Source: Deltaproteobacteria bacterium
GTDB lineage: Bacteria; Desulfobacterota; Desulfobacteria; Desulfobacterales; Desulfosarcinaceae
Assembly (NCBI GenBank): GCA_020444075.1
Contig: JAHLLR010000007.1
Span: 1 to 64,000, forward strand
Direction of reading: 5' to 3'
DNA length: 64,000 nucleotides
The notes under the pieces were generated by a model that worked only from the letters and a program-made list of their open reading frames with translations, was not told the DNA's origin and did no database searches. Below, in pieces: positions 54,401-61,687 of the stretch. Position 1 is the stretch's first letter. Each line of letters starts with the position of its first letter. The position numbers and the translations under genes were made by a program.

Positions 54401-56463
54401 AAACGGGTAAAAAATGTAAACCACAGCATGGAGGCCAGACAGATGGCCGGCTGGGCATTTTCCGTTCGGGAAAGCACGTTGAGCCAGCGATCCCGCTCTT
54501 CGGGACCAGGTGCCCGGTCGGCGTCCCGAAATATCAGCCGGCTCACCGGAATACCGGTCAGGTCCCGGGTAATCTGATCCGCCTGGTCCAGCAGCGATCG
54601 GGCCCACGGGAACCGCTGCACCAGCACCCGGGTCATATTGAGCTGCTGGGAACCCTGGCCGGGAAAAAGGAATCCAACCCGAGGCCTGGTCTTCCCCCTT
54701 CCCAGCCAGATGTCGGGCCCCAGAGCAATGACCGGCCCGGGGCTATGGTCCGTGTCATTGCGCCTGAGGGATTCCTCCAGTTGGACCAGCCGGGCGGTAA
54801 GCTCGTCAGGATGCCCGGCAACAATCGCTGCTCTGAAGGAAACGTCGGACGGCATCTGCCGGTTCAGGTCTGCGGACAGGTCGGCCAGTTCGGCCATGCT
54901 GATGCCGTCGGCGGTATTGATCAATTCCGCTATTTTTTTCAGCATCGCTTCCCTGCCGCCGGCGCCCAACACCAGGAGTTCGCTCTCCTGAGCATGGGCC
55001 AGCAGCGCTCCTTCATCCAGGACGGGCTCCAGTGTATCGTCGGGTTTGTCTCCGGAAACCAATGTGATGTGGCAGTTAATGCCGCCAAAGCCCATGGAAG
55101 AGACACCGGCCTTCAATTGCCTGTCGGCAGGTTCCTGCCGACCCAAACGAACGGGGTAGAGGCGCCTGGCCGCGGCGTCGAAGGCCTGGTGGGGTTCGGT
55201 GCAGGCGGCGGTCGGAGGAACTACCCGGCGGTTGACTGCCATCACGGCCTTGATCAGTCCGCCGATGCCCGAGGCCGCCTTGGTGTGGCCGAGGATGGAC
55301 TTGAGGGAGGTGATGCCGCAGGGCCGCAATTGGCCGCGGGGCACCGGTATTCGTCCAAGCACCCGGGCGATGGCTTCCAGCTCCGTGCGGTCTCCCACGG
55401 TGGTGCCGGTGCCGTGGCCCTCGATGAAATCCAGATCCTTGATCCCATGGGGTGCATGCTGATACGCTCGTTCCAGGGCCAGGGCCTGGCCGGATACGCT
55501 GGGAGCGGTAATGCCTGAACCGCCGCCGTCCGACGAGATGCCCCAGCCGTGGATCACCGCGTAGACACGATCGCCATCCCGTCGGGCTGCGGCCAGGGGC
55601 TTGATCACCATGAAACCGCAGCCTTCGCCGGGAATGAAGCCTTTCCCGCCGCGGTCGTACACGGTCATATCGCCGTCGGTGAGAGCCCCGGTCTTGGCAA
55701 AACCGATCAATTCGAACGGGTCCAGGCTGATATCCACGCCACCCACAATCGCCATGTCCAGATCCTGTTCCACCATGCGCGAGGCGGCGTGGGCCATGGC
55801 CAGAAGAGATGAAGAGCAGGCGCCGTCAACGGTGAAACCCCCGCCCATGAGGTTGAGATGGTTGCAGATGCGACCGGCAATCGTATTGGAGAGCCCGCCG
55901 GCCAGGGTGTCCTCGTCTACCGGTGGGAAGACGGCGGTGTATCGGTCCTTCAGGGTCCGGGAGAGCAAGTCGATCTGCCGGTCATCCATTCCCTGGGCCC
56001 GCGCGGCACTGTGCAGTGCCCGTCGGACAAAGGGCCAGCGCAGCCGCATGGTATTGGCGCGAGTCTGCTCGCCGGTGAGGGTGTTGCCGATGATGACGCC
56101 GGTGCGCGCCCCGGGCAGGGTTTCCCGGGTGTACCCGGCGTCGGCGACAGCCGCCAAGCTGGTTTCCAGGGCCAACCAGTGTACGATATCCGTAGTGCGT
56201 GCGGTGGAAAACGGGATTCGCCGTGCGGCCCAGTCGAAATCGAACCCGTCGATGACCGCGGCCTGCCGGCCATAGGTCTTGTCCGGCACTTTTTTATCGG
56301 CATCGTAATAGTCGGCAAGCGGCAGCCGGCAATCCGGAATACGACGGAACTGCCGCCGCCGGCCCAGGATATTTTCCCACAGCTGTCTGGGCGTGGCTGC
56401 ATCTGGATATCGACAGGCCAGTCCAATCACGGCAATGGCCGGTGGGGGTGACCGGTGCGTCAT
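48412..56463 (-). CDS. enediyne/polyene-type iterative PKS fused to PPTase and thioesterases
   Basis: A 2683-residue multi-domain synthase. Order seen: ketosynthase 1-470 (C216 in DGACSSSL, H350, H393); acyltransferase ~590-900 (GHSLGE, S699; H803); carrier 1 (S1071) and carrier 2 (S1161), both in LLDDLNLDSIKAG; a third carrier-like unit ~1205-1290 lacking the Ser (HMGPDKLK); ketoreductase ~1540-1700 (GGARGIT; S1681, Y1694, N1698); dehydratase ~1800-2040 (H1825, D2013); a 4'-phosphopantetheinyl transferase-like domain ~2100-2290 (VGCDL, WAAVETLAKA); two hotdog thioesterase-like domains ~2330-2500 and ~2540-2680, the last with NLVGNIYYANYYEWQGQIRD as in enediyne TEs. It likely makes a polyene chain from malonyl units. 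Neighbour at 56787 may help. Confidence 0.9.
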   Translation of the reverse strand: MTHRSPPPAIAVIGLACRYPDAATPRQLWENILGRRRQFRRIPDCRLPLADYYDADKKVPDKTYGRQAAVIDGFDFDWAARRIPFSTARTTDIVHWLALETSLAAVADAGYTRETLPGARTGVIIGNTLTGEQTRANTMRLRWPFVRRALHSAARAQGMDDRQIDLLSRTLKDRYTAVFPPVDEDTLAGGLSNTIAGRICNHLNLMGGGFTVDGACSSSLLAMAHAASRMVEQDLDMAIVGGVDISLDPFELIGFAKTGALTDGDMTVYDRGGKGFIPGEGCGFMVIKPLAAARRDGDRVYAVIHGWGISSDGGGSGITAPSVSGQALALERAYQHAPHGIKDLDFIEGHGTGTTVGDRTELEAIARVLGRIPVPRGQLRPCGITSLKSILGHTKAASGIGGLIKAVMAVNRRVVPPTAACTEPHQAFDAAARRLYPVRLGRQEPADRQLKAGVSSMGFGGINCHITLVSGDKPDDTLEPVLDEGALLAHAQESELLVLGAGGREAMLKKIAELINTADGISMAELADLSADLNRQMPSDVSFRAAIVAGHPDELTARLVQLEESLRRNDTDHSPGPVIALGPDIWLGRGKTRPRVGFLFPGQGSQQLNMTRVLVQRFPWARSLLDQADQITRDLTGIPVSRLIFRDADRAPGPEERDRWLNVLSRTENAQPAICLASMLWFTFFTRLGIRPEAVGGHSLGELTACFAAGVFDAATLLEFSARRGLAMSAQSGVQGAMVGLRCDESTALAMIPKAGGYLTVANLNSPRQTVLSGETEAVRAMMRIAQENGISARMLPVSGAFHSRLCDDAARQVDEMALLAKPMEKAACRIFSSVDGAMLESEQPLNKHFSRQIRSRVDFIQLARSMATSCDLIVELGPGRVLTGLAGDVLGEAGTACLPVEGTAGGASDLNRALGAMFAHGVKIHWEMLFENRLIRPFVPAARKSFVVNPCETLPRTDRQDPGADAMPADDIPTILAEAFAGVPEALVSRYLAARGAFLNRVVQADLSFWDPEALVVKPAAGGKGVPAAGDSAPVTIQNRLFRLVADVTGFPLASLSRKSRLLDDLNLDSIKAGDLIAQFARTCGVTFPDPALLANAALGELTDAAERLRGDADAPADHPTVDHKELGRRLLARVSEVTGFPDASIDLSMRLLDDLNLDSIKAGDLIAHLAADAGVSGRVDVQSLANASLADVVDRIAAGLETASAAPVDALAELMRQAARITGFSGESLDPDLPVDEDLHMGPDKLKTLVQRTATSMGIQAHVDMDPLLTRSLRQISVILNRMAAGQHGAGAGITGAAPALAADQSTWVRNFGMDVVETPYPRFPDTWQLRSENDWQKARVLILHSDDTADVAAVLGQQFFQRGAYTQVHAFEAEDASEGVRDPAFSHIIAILPRNGHRETDRSVLLQRLIRMRASLTTVPPAASAPRRRTTVVWVQFGGGFFGRDGRFARLDRCGAVALGASLHLERADLRVRVVDFCPALSAETIAWETLAETLTQDSFAAVGYDLDRIRRTLSPRLLQPAAFKERNIAWSGDDVILVTGGARGITAACALAVARETGARLALVGRTPHPDQGSPTAASQEIRTLLDKYAALGLTADYFPCDVSDPDAVAKMLTAVSDRLGPVTGIIHGAGLNRPRLTGQVKPEQAFAETAPKVLGMLHLLDALASSPPKLIVGMGSIIGITGMPGNGWYGFSNEVMDLALRGFAADHPQTRTATVAYSIWRDEGMGARMGSVDLLRDKGIDAIPTDEGVNRFLKVFTHDPGSSQVVVTARMGGMDTWNQSLPDAPRGWRFLEHRTHLTPGVEAVFSTRLSLETDPYLIDHQFQGSYLFPTVFGLEAMAQAALYLSGSTEPSRVQFRDIRLLRPITVDPETGADITIRAMLAETQDDGESVVHAGIRKRGTGVQSDFFAATLVFGASDRAPMETVARPDMPMPLVPQTDLYRTSLLFQGTRFQGIQTVWDIRETGEKTGMAIFTARLTPADQRSASAFGAAYDEKTHTGLHLGDAFFTDTLLQSAALLVPQDTSLPVSIDRMDLFPEFFSASTPATVRVELVGQEDRDLVYRVAAVSDDGTTRAVLQGYRLRILKHHDAYPTVADLVFPEDRDGRLVHQAIEEACRHLALTSPHLELACIPGIHDKHKKDRRETERPMLERALFAAARRYDVSASQLAVRWQENGKPTVAGVAPSILDVSLAHEDRTCLCVCGPGPVGCDLAAITARDREGWNGLLGDHRSEVLDSLIDQGETLDSAGTRVWAAVETLAKAGGRADSSLTIMRKKGQAVLFAGSDGGGTSIRILTLAIRLTWGAPQILAVTVGEQAVQRVPAHLLTADYPGYEPLYETRPFEMIEGGPQGQLVFVQRLPVTFQPSANLSRTIYFSNFIKWMGNTREASAWPVLAEMSDQFASGRWGGVTNYGHLKILGEAGTSDRIEILMWVSDNSGPENSTMTLSYDFRKMVKGGGYQRLAFCRLQTTWVEILGPGVAKVAPYPAYYGQFIEDMCPQFDAPDTPEPLQESLAHLFDGENDPVVYMASSGPVVLPIVREQTFETTLAHANLVGNIYYANYYEWQGQIRDRFFYELIPEFFGGIGEKGELLALESRVDHLREAMPFDRVLLTLAVKELRACSVVFHVDYFRLEPDGSRVKIAYGMHRAVWVMRDEMGRPAAVRFPDRVRAAFEAAIGTAG

Positions 56464-56786
56464 TTTCGCCTCACTTTCTCGTCAAAAAAATCGCTAACGG
56501 TTAGACGCTGCTTGAAGCCCTGCCTGGCAAAACGGGTGGATATAGAAAGAGGTGATCATGAAATATCCATGCCAGATTGGTGAAACCAGCAGATATCGTT
56601 ACAAAATGGCGGAATACACAGCTTTCGGTCGCATCGTTTCTCATCCATCCGGGTTTCGACGCTCGCAAAAAATTGCTGATTATGAGATAAACGAATCACG
56701 CTGTAGGTTGCCGTCGACACATGTGTTGACAACTAGTGTATATTTTAAAGAACACCATTTTCATTCAGACAACAGGGACAACGACC
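56464..56786. other. divergent intergenic region between the synthase and its neighbour
   Basis: About 320 bases without a gene. It holds the near-palindrome at 56713-56730 and presumably both promoters; no consensus promoter pair was found. Confidence 0.55.
56713..56730. promoter_or_regulatory. candidate operator palindrome
   Basis: GTCGACACATGTGTTGAC is an 18-bp inverted repeat with one mismatch, with a perfect 10-bp core ACACATGTGT. Its right arm overlaps TTGACA (56726-56731), a possible -35 box for the gene starting at 56787. Confidence 0.5.
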
Positions 56787-58403
56787 ATGACACTGCGTAC
56801 CTGTGTTTCGGCGGAGGGGCGGTTTATCTATGGTGTCCACCGCCCGCATTTCACTGCTGACAATTTTCGCGAGACGGATCGCCTGGCCGACCTGGGAGCG
56901 CTGCCGGACGACACCCGTCACCGCAATGCGGCCAACTTTCCCTGCGGACCAGTCCACGAACCCGCGGCGGATTGGGTCTTCGAGGTTCCCAATGCCTTCC
57001 CTTTCCGGGGCACCACCTACATCGGCAGAACCTGGGCCGATGCCCGTGCGAGCCGACCCGAAACCATCACCTTGCCGGAGGCACCGGAGATCTCTTTCTT
57101 CGAGGGGCATCCCGATGAACGGGCAGCCAGCCAGGCTATCCGCAACCTGCCCCGGCCCCTTCAACTGGCCCTGGCAGTGACTTCCACCGATGCCCGGGAC
57201 CTGTGCTGCCTGGCCCATATGGCCTGCACCTTATGCATGGACGAAAACAGCATCCACCCCTGGGGTCTGGCCTATGAGAGGCGATCCGACGGACGAATCA
57301 AGGCGGTGATTGCGGATGAATCCCTGTTCGAAGCGGTGGCCAACAACCGCCATCTGCCCTATGCCTATCAACAGGCCATGGTGCTTCGCCCCGGTGCTCA
57401 GGGAGAGAGTGAGATTGTGGGTGAATGGCGCCGATCGAACCCGGACAGTCATGTGCTGGAATACCTGCGCCGCAACTCCTACATCCCCTGGGGTCACTAT
57501 GCGGCCAACATGGCCGACGTCGCCGTGCGATACCGGATTCAGGATCTTTCCCTGCAGGATATGATCGGCATGCGCCACCTGTATTACCAGCGAAGCTATA
57601 CCCGCTTGGCCAACCTGCTGGATGTGCCCTCCGTGTCCGGCGGACGCGCCCTGACCGGTGATGAATTGGAACGGCTGAGACTGGAAATCAGAGCGGAATT
57701 GAAAAGGAATAAGAAAATTGATTTTAACCGGACCCTGTGGGGATGGAATTTCGGGTTTGACTTCGCCCCCAGCGGATACCGTCTGCACGCCTCCCACCAG
57801 CAGATCCACCAGCAGTTTGCGCTGATCCCGGCCGAGGTCTCCCTGGCAACGGAAAAGGGATCTCTTCCGGCATATGCATGCGGGGATCAGGTGGGCGATT
57901 TCGTCAAGGCGTTCCGTCATGAAACGGGAAGGGGCTTTTTTGAATGCTATCAGCAGGCGATTATGGAGAATCGGAGGATGGACGGGAACCCGCAAGGCGA
58001 ACGGCGCCTGATGGTTTTTGAAGACGACCGGGTAATGGTATTCGTGCCCAAGGCCCAGACCTCCCAATGGGAGCTGCAGCTGATGCCCAAAATAGCGGTG
58101 GGTAATATCGTTGAGGCCGACACGCCCATGCGCCGATCTCTGGACCGGGCCATCCTGACCGCCGTCAAGGTGCTGGAGAGCATGGGGGCCCGCATGATCA
58201 CCGCCATTGAATATTCGAAATCCATCGGAAGCGATGACGAGGATCAGCGGCTGCTGGTGGCCTTTTTGCCCAGACTGCCCGAATCTCCCGGAGCATTCAG
58301 CGAAGCCCAGCTGCGCTGGATCAACGGGCACTACCCGGAGGATTTTGCCCTGGCATGCCGCCGGCATCTGCCTGAAGGGAAGGATGCCCGGCAAAACCGA
58401 TAA
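56787..58403 (+). CDS. unknown 538-residue protein, weakly HIT/GalT-like
   Basis: A soluble protein next to the synthase and transcribed away from it. A late region (RRLMVFEDDRVMVFVPKAQ then WELQLMPK) and an earlier HASHQQIHQQF segment recall the strands and HxHxQ catalytic motif of galactose-1-phosphate uridylyltransferase/HIT proteins, but the first His would be Gln (QIHQQ). The N-terminal 200 residues show no match I recognise. So the call is weak. ATG 56787 has AGGGA upstream; a start at 56736 would lie inside the regulatory DNA. Confidence 0.75.
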   Translation: MTLRTCVSAEGRFIYGVHRPHFTADNFRETDRLADLGALPDDTRHRNAANFPCGPVHEPAADWVFEVPNAFPFRGTTYIGRTWADARASRPETITLPEAPEISFFEGHPDERAASQAIRNLPRPLQLALAVTSTDARDLCCLAHMACTLCMDENSIHPWGLAYERRSDGRIKAVIADESLFEAVANNRHLPYAYQQAMVLRPGAQGESEIVGEWRRSNPDSHVLEYLRRNSYIPWGHYAANMADVAVRYRIQDLSLQDMIGMRHLYYQRSYTRLANLLDVPSVSGGRALTGDELERLRLEIRAELKRNKKIDFNRTLWGWNFGFDFAPSGYRLHASHQQIHQQFALIPAEVSLATEKGSLPAYACGDQVGDFVKAFRHETGRGFFECYQQAIMENRRMDGNPQGERRLMVFEDDRVMVFVPKAQTSQWELQLMPKIAVGNIVEADTPMRRSLDRAILTAVKVLESMGARMITAIEYSKSIGSDDEDQRLLVAFLPRLPESPGAFSEAQLRWINGHYPEDFALACRRHLPEGKDARQNR

Positions 58404-58470
58404 ATGCCCAAGGGGTTTAGCGGAATGGTCATGCGCCTGATACGATATAAGAAGGCATTCATCAACTTTT

Positions 58471-58902
58471 TTACCCCCGCCGCCCCCTGTCTTCCACAAC
58501 AAACGTCTGCACGAGGGCGAAAAGATCACTGATACCGTATGGTTTGAGCACAAAGGCATCCGCACCGGCCTCAGTCGCCCGTAATTCATCCGCCGGGTTG
58601 CCCGATGCCAGGATGCAGATGATTTCGGGTTGGGCCGCCTTGATTCGGGCGGTCAATTCAAGGCCGTCGATTTCGGGAACGTGGATATCGGAAAAAACAA
58701 TGTGGATCGGATTGGATGTCTGGATGTACTGCCAGGCCGCAAACCCGTTTTCAAAGGTGTGGATTTTGCGGTTAACGCTGAATTCAAGGGTGTCTACTAC
58801 AAAATCCCGAACCAACGGGTCATCTTCCACCACAGCAATTTGAACGTTGGGAATGATTGCCTGCCTCGCGAGGTCATAAAAAAATTCGAATCCTGAACGC
58901 AC
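58471..58902 (-). CDS. stand-alone response regulator receiver
   Basis: A 143-residue CheY-like receiver: acidic pair EDD near residues 25-27, phospho-acceptor D in FSDIHVPEIDG, Ser in LASGNP and Lys in LKPYG. There is no output domain. The N-terminal extension MRSGFEFFYDLARQ is unusual and the start is GTG 58902 with a poor ribosome site. No kinase is adjacent on this strand. Confidence 0.82.
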   Translation of the reverse strand: MRSGFEFFYDLARQAIIPNVQIAVVEDDPLVRDFVVDTLEFSVNRKIHTFENGFAAWQYIQTSNPIHIVFSDIHVPEIDGLELTARIKAAQPEIICILASGNPADELRATEAGADAFVLKPYGISDLFALVQTFVVEDRGRRG

Positions 58903-59204
58903 CTGGAAGATCAGGAGGACCGGCCGGTGATCCCCGGTTGATCCTTAAGGTCTCTGTTACCAGGCCCGCCATGGAGCACCCTGCGGCAACAACATGTAAC
59001 CTGATCCGGGATTTTGGTCAAGAAGATCCTGGTCACAAAAAAGCATCGTGATTAGCGGAAAATGGCCGGCCGGTCAGGGCTTGCCAGGCCAATGTTGAGG
59101 GCCTGAATTGTCTTGACATTGACTATCTCCCGACTTAATTTTGCCGGGCGACCGGACCGGAAAACGGATAAGATTCCGCAATCTGAATGGGAAAGGAGAA
59201 AAAT
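58903..59204. other. intergenic region before mobB
   Basis: About 300 bases without a gene. A candidate promoter (TTGACA 59113-59118, 17 bp, TAATTT 59136-59141) reads towards mobB. Nothing else was seen. Confidence 0.45.
59113..59141 (+). promoter_or_regulatory. candidate mobB promoter
   Basis: A perfect TTGACA is followed by a 17-bp spacer and a poor -10 (TAATTT), with about 64 bases to the proposed start at 59205. Confidence 0.4.
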
Positions 59205-59714
59205 TTGCCGCCTGTTATCTCCATCGTAGGCAAGTCGGAATCCGGCAAAACCACACTCATCGAGAAGCTTATCCCCGAGTTGAAGCGCCGGGGCTATCGC
59301 ATCGGCATTGTCAAGCATGCCCATCACGGTTTCGATATGGATCGGAAAGGAAAAGACAGCTACCGCCACAGACAGGCAGGTGCCGATACGGTGATGATCG
59401 CTTCGCCCGGCCAGATCGCTATGATCAAAGATGTACCCGGTGAACGTCTGGACGATCTAATCCCTTTTTTCAATGATATGGACCTGCTGATCACGGAAGG
59501 ATTTAAAAGAGACCGCGCCCCGAAAATTGAGGTTTTCAGGGCGGAACGGCACCAGCATCCCGCCTGTTTGGAAGATGACACACTGATGGCTATGGTTTCC
59601 GATACGCCCCTTGACGTGACGGTTCCCCAGTTCGCAACCACCGACATTCAGGCGATCACTGAATTTATCGTGGCCAGATGTATCCCCAGCCCGTGCGTGA
59701 CCCAAAGCGGATAG
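59205..59714 (+). CDS. mobB: molybdopterin-guanine dinucleotide biosynthesis adaptor MobB
   Basis: The 169-residue P-loop GTPase has Walker A VGKSESGKTTLIEKL near the start, GIVKHAHHGFDMD, and DLLITEGFKRD, the MobB pattern. It helps make the bis-guanine-dinucleotide cofactor used by Mo/W enzymes, which fits a genome with formate-type and related oxidoreductases; AOR itself carries no nucleotide. I prefer TTG 59205, with AAGGAG 6 bp upstream, over ATG 59187, which has no ribosome site. Orphan, without mobA beside it. Confidence 0.9.
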   Translation: MPPVISIVGKSESGKTTLIEKLIPELKRRGYRIGIVKHAHHGFDMDRKGKDSYRHRQAGADTVMIASPGQIAMIKDVPGERLDDLIPFFNDMDLLITEGFKRDRAPKIEVFRAERHQHPACLEDDTLMAMVSDTPLDVTVPQFATTDIQAITEFIVARCIPSPCVTQSG

Positions 59715-59780
59715 ATGAGCATTCAGACCTGATCTTATGCGCCAGTCAACCGAGAAGGGGCGGCGCCTGGTGGACCGGTT

Positions 59781-61072
59781 TCAGTTCCAGAAGGTGGAGG
59801 TGGAAATGAAGCACCCGCCCCCACCGCCGCCGGATGAAGCCGGCGACCAACTGCCGGTAAGCGAATGAGAATCGCCTTCGGAAGAAGTGGCAGCACCGGT
59901 GGCGACACCGAATCCGGACGGATCGATAATGATGCCGTTTGCCACCCCGTCGGCATCCCCGAATCCACCATCCTGAAACTCGAACTCAACCGACAGGCGG
60001 TCGGCGGCGAAGACCGCATGGGCAGAGTAATCCTGCCATCCGTTGGTAATATCGTATTTGAGCCACTTGGCCGTCTGGGGCGCCGGTTCTGAAAAATATG
60101 CCTGGACCCTGGCGATGCCCCCCACCTGTTCCATCTCCAGCCGGAAACTGATCAATCCCAGGGGAAGGTCTAAGGGAAGCCGATCCACGGCGCCGATGGT
60201 GGTCAGGTCCGTAGACGCTATGGCCGAAATCCGCGTCACGCCGCTTCCGGCAGGCGCCTCGACGGCTATCTGCCCCGCGCCCTCAAAGACATTCACGCAA
60301 CGAAGGTCGTTCTGCTCGGCATCGGCAATACCGTTGTTGTCCAGATCGATTGACATGCCCACTTCCTGGTCGTCCGGAATGCCGTTGCCGTCCTGATCCA
60401 ATTCGGATTCACCGGTGGTGAACCCCCTGGGAGTCGACCAGTCCGAAAGAGCCCCCTTGACGCTGGTGTAACGGACCACCCAGCTGTATCGGGTGTTTTC
60501 TTCGAGTACCAGCGGGGGCACATCCAATTCCGTCAGGCAGGTTGAACTGGTGACATCCAGGATGTCATAGGCCATCGGACGCCCGGGTGACAACCCACTG
60601 GGTCTGCAGGTGGCGGTCATTGGGGTCCGGTGAAGTGAAAACGGCCGTCTGGAGAACGGGGGTCAGGAAAAGATCGGGGAAATTGTTTTAAGCGAGGTGG
60701 CTTCCGGCTGGCTCGGCATGGCGGTCCGGCTGTATACCACACCTCCTGAGAATCGGCGCTCTGGTTGCCGGAATAATCGTAGGCCCGAACCACGAAGGCG
60801 TAATCGGTGTATTCATCCAACCCGATTAATGTGCAGGTAGTCGCTGTACTATCCCATATCGGATGACGGTAGTTGTAACCGTCGCTGGCTTTCCTGCAGA
60901 ACACCCGATATCCAATCACGGTGGTTTCTTGATTGGCATCCCAGGCCAGGGTCACCTTCCGGGTTGCATGACACAGACCGGGCAGTAAGAGGAGAAACCC
61001 CATCAGCAGGAACGGTCCGAGCCATATCCGGGTAGTGGATGTCAGGTTGTCTGGCAACAAAGGCAGTTTCAT
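59781..61072 (-). pseudogene. fibronectin-III/calcium-repeat surface protein, frameshifted
   Basis: Reading the minus strand, one protein is spread over several frames: a signal peptide and fibronectin-type stretch (VTLAWDANQETTVIGYRVF; from 61072), a shift near 60721 to PSQPEATSLKTIS, another near 60690 to FPDLFLTPVLQTAVFTSPDP, and one near 60572 to YDILDVTSSTCLTELDVPP. The last frame continues through an Asp-rich Ca-binding-like stretch (DQDGNGIPDDQE, DLDNNGIADAEQ) to a poly-Gly end with CFISTSTF at 59781. Each frame alone gives only a fragment. At least three frameshifts make real decay more likely than sequencing error. Confidence 0.75.
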
Positions 61073-61198
61073 GCGGGTACGAATCACTCCAGGTGCTGCC
61101 CAGGATCATTTCCGATCAGGTACCGCTGCAGAACGGTTGCCAACCTCATCGTCATTGCCCGGGGTAAGGCCTCGGGATAAGGGTAATGACCGCCGGTA

Positions 61199-61396
61199 TT
61201 ACCGGCAGGCCAACCATTTTTCGTTGATAGATCGAACCGGGGAAAGATCACTGATGTGGGCCAGTGAAACAGCATCCCTTCGGTCCTTGCCGGTTCTTCG
61301 TTCAGGAATGAAGTTGGCATAGGAAAACCGGCGTTGCTCAAAGGCAATTCGCCGCTCTTCCTGATTGACGTAACCAGCGCGAAAGCCTCTTTTCAT
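61199..61396 (-). CDS. small basic protein with ERRxGKDRR motif, unknown
   Basis: A 65-residue protein, MKRGFRAGYVNQEERRIAFE-like, with IPERRTGKDRRDA in the middle. I recall similar IPERRSGKDRR-bearing short proteins in related bacteria, function unknown. ATG 61396 has GAAAG upstream; a longer frame to 61504 is less likely. It lies between the broken surface gene and the kinase. Confidence 0.5.
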   Translation of the reverse strand: MKRGFRAGYVNQEERRIAFEQRRFSYANFIPERRTGKDRRDAVSLAHISDLSPVRSINEKWLACR

Positions 61397-61534
61397 CGTC
61401 ACTTTCAACTTTCTTTTTGTTGGGGAACCGAACTCAACAGGGTGTTCGCGGTCAGCCGGTCGCGATGGGCAGAGCAATGGCCGTGCCACGTTTCTCGACC
61501 CCATCCCATCGGGTGTTTATTCGATCCGCACAGG

Positions 61535-61546
61535 ACAAAATTTTGT
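61535..61546. promoter_or_regulatory. 12-bp perfect palindrome before the kinase gene
   Basis: ACAAAATTTTGT is a perfect palindrome 8 bp upstream of the direct repeats at 61554. Possible operator; weak on its own. Confidence 0.3.
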
Positions 61547-61553
61547 GATTGGC

Positions 61554-61590
61554 TACGATTTTTGCGCACCGGGTTACGATTTTTGCGCAC
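61554..61590. repeat. 16-bp direct repeat, 21-bp spacing
   Basis: TACGATTTTTGCGCAC occurs at 61554-61569 and again at 61575-61590, exactly 21 bp apart (two helix turns). It lies about 100 bp before the kinase start codon, so two copies of a regulator could bind the same face. Confidence 0.65.
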
Positions 61591-61687
61591 ATCCGACGAT
61601 GTTTGATTTGCCTTGGCAAGTTGTGTTAACGAATTAAAACGGCCTGAAAAGAGACGGCCCGTACCTTTTGGGAAAGCGCTGCCGACC

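Noticed and set aside
53686-55518. 610-codon open frame on the plus strand
   Set aside because: It lies wholly antisense to the conserved synthase; composition is that of a high-GC shadow frame and it has no domain of its own.
48412-56463. A PUFA synthase (PfaA) call
   Set aside because: PfaA proteins lack a PPTase and the enediyne-type hotdog, and their partner genes pfaBCD are not here; tandem carriers alone do not suffice.
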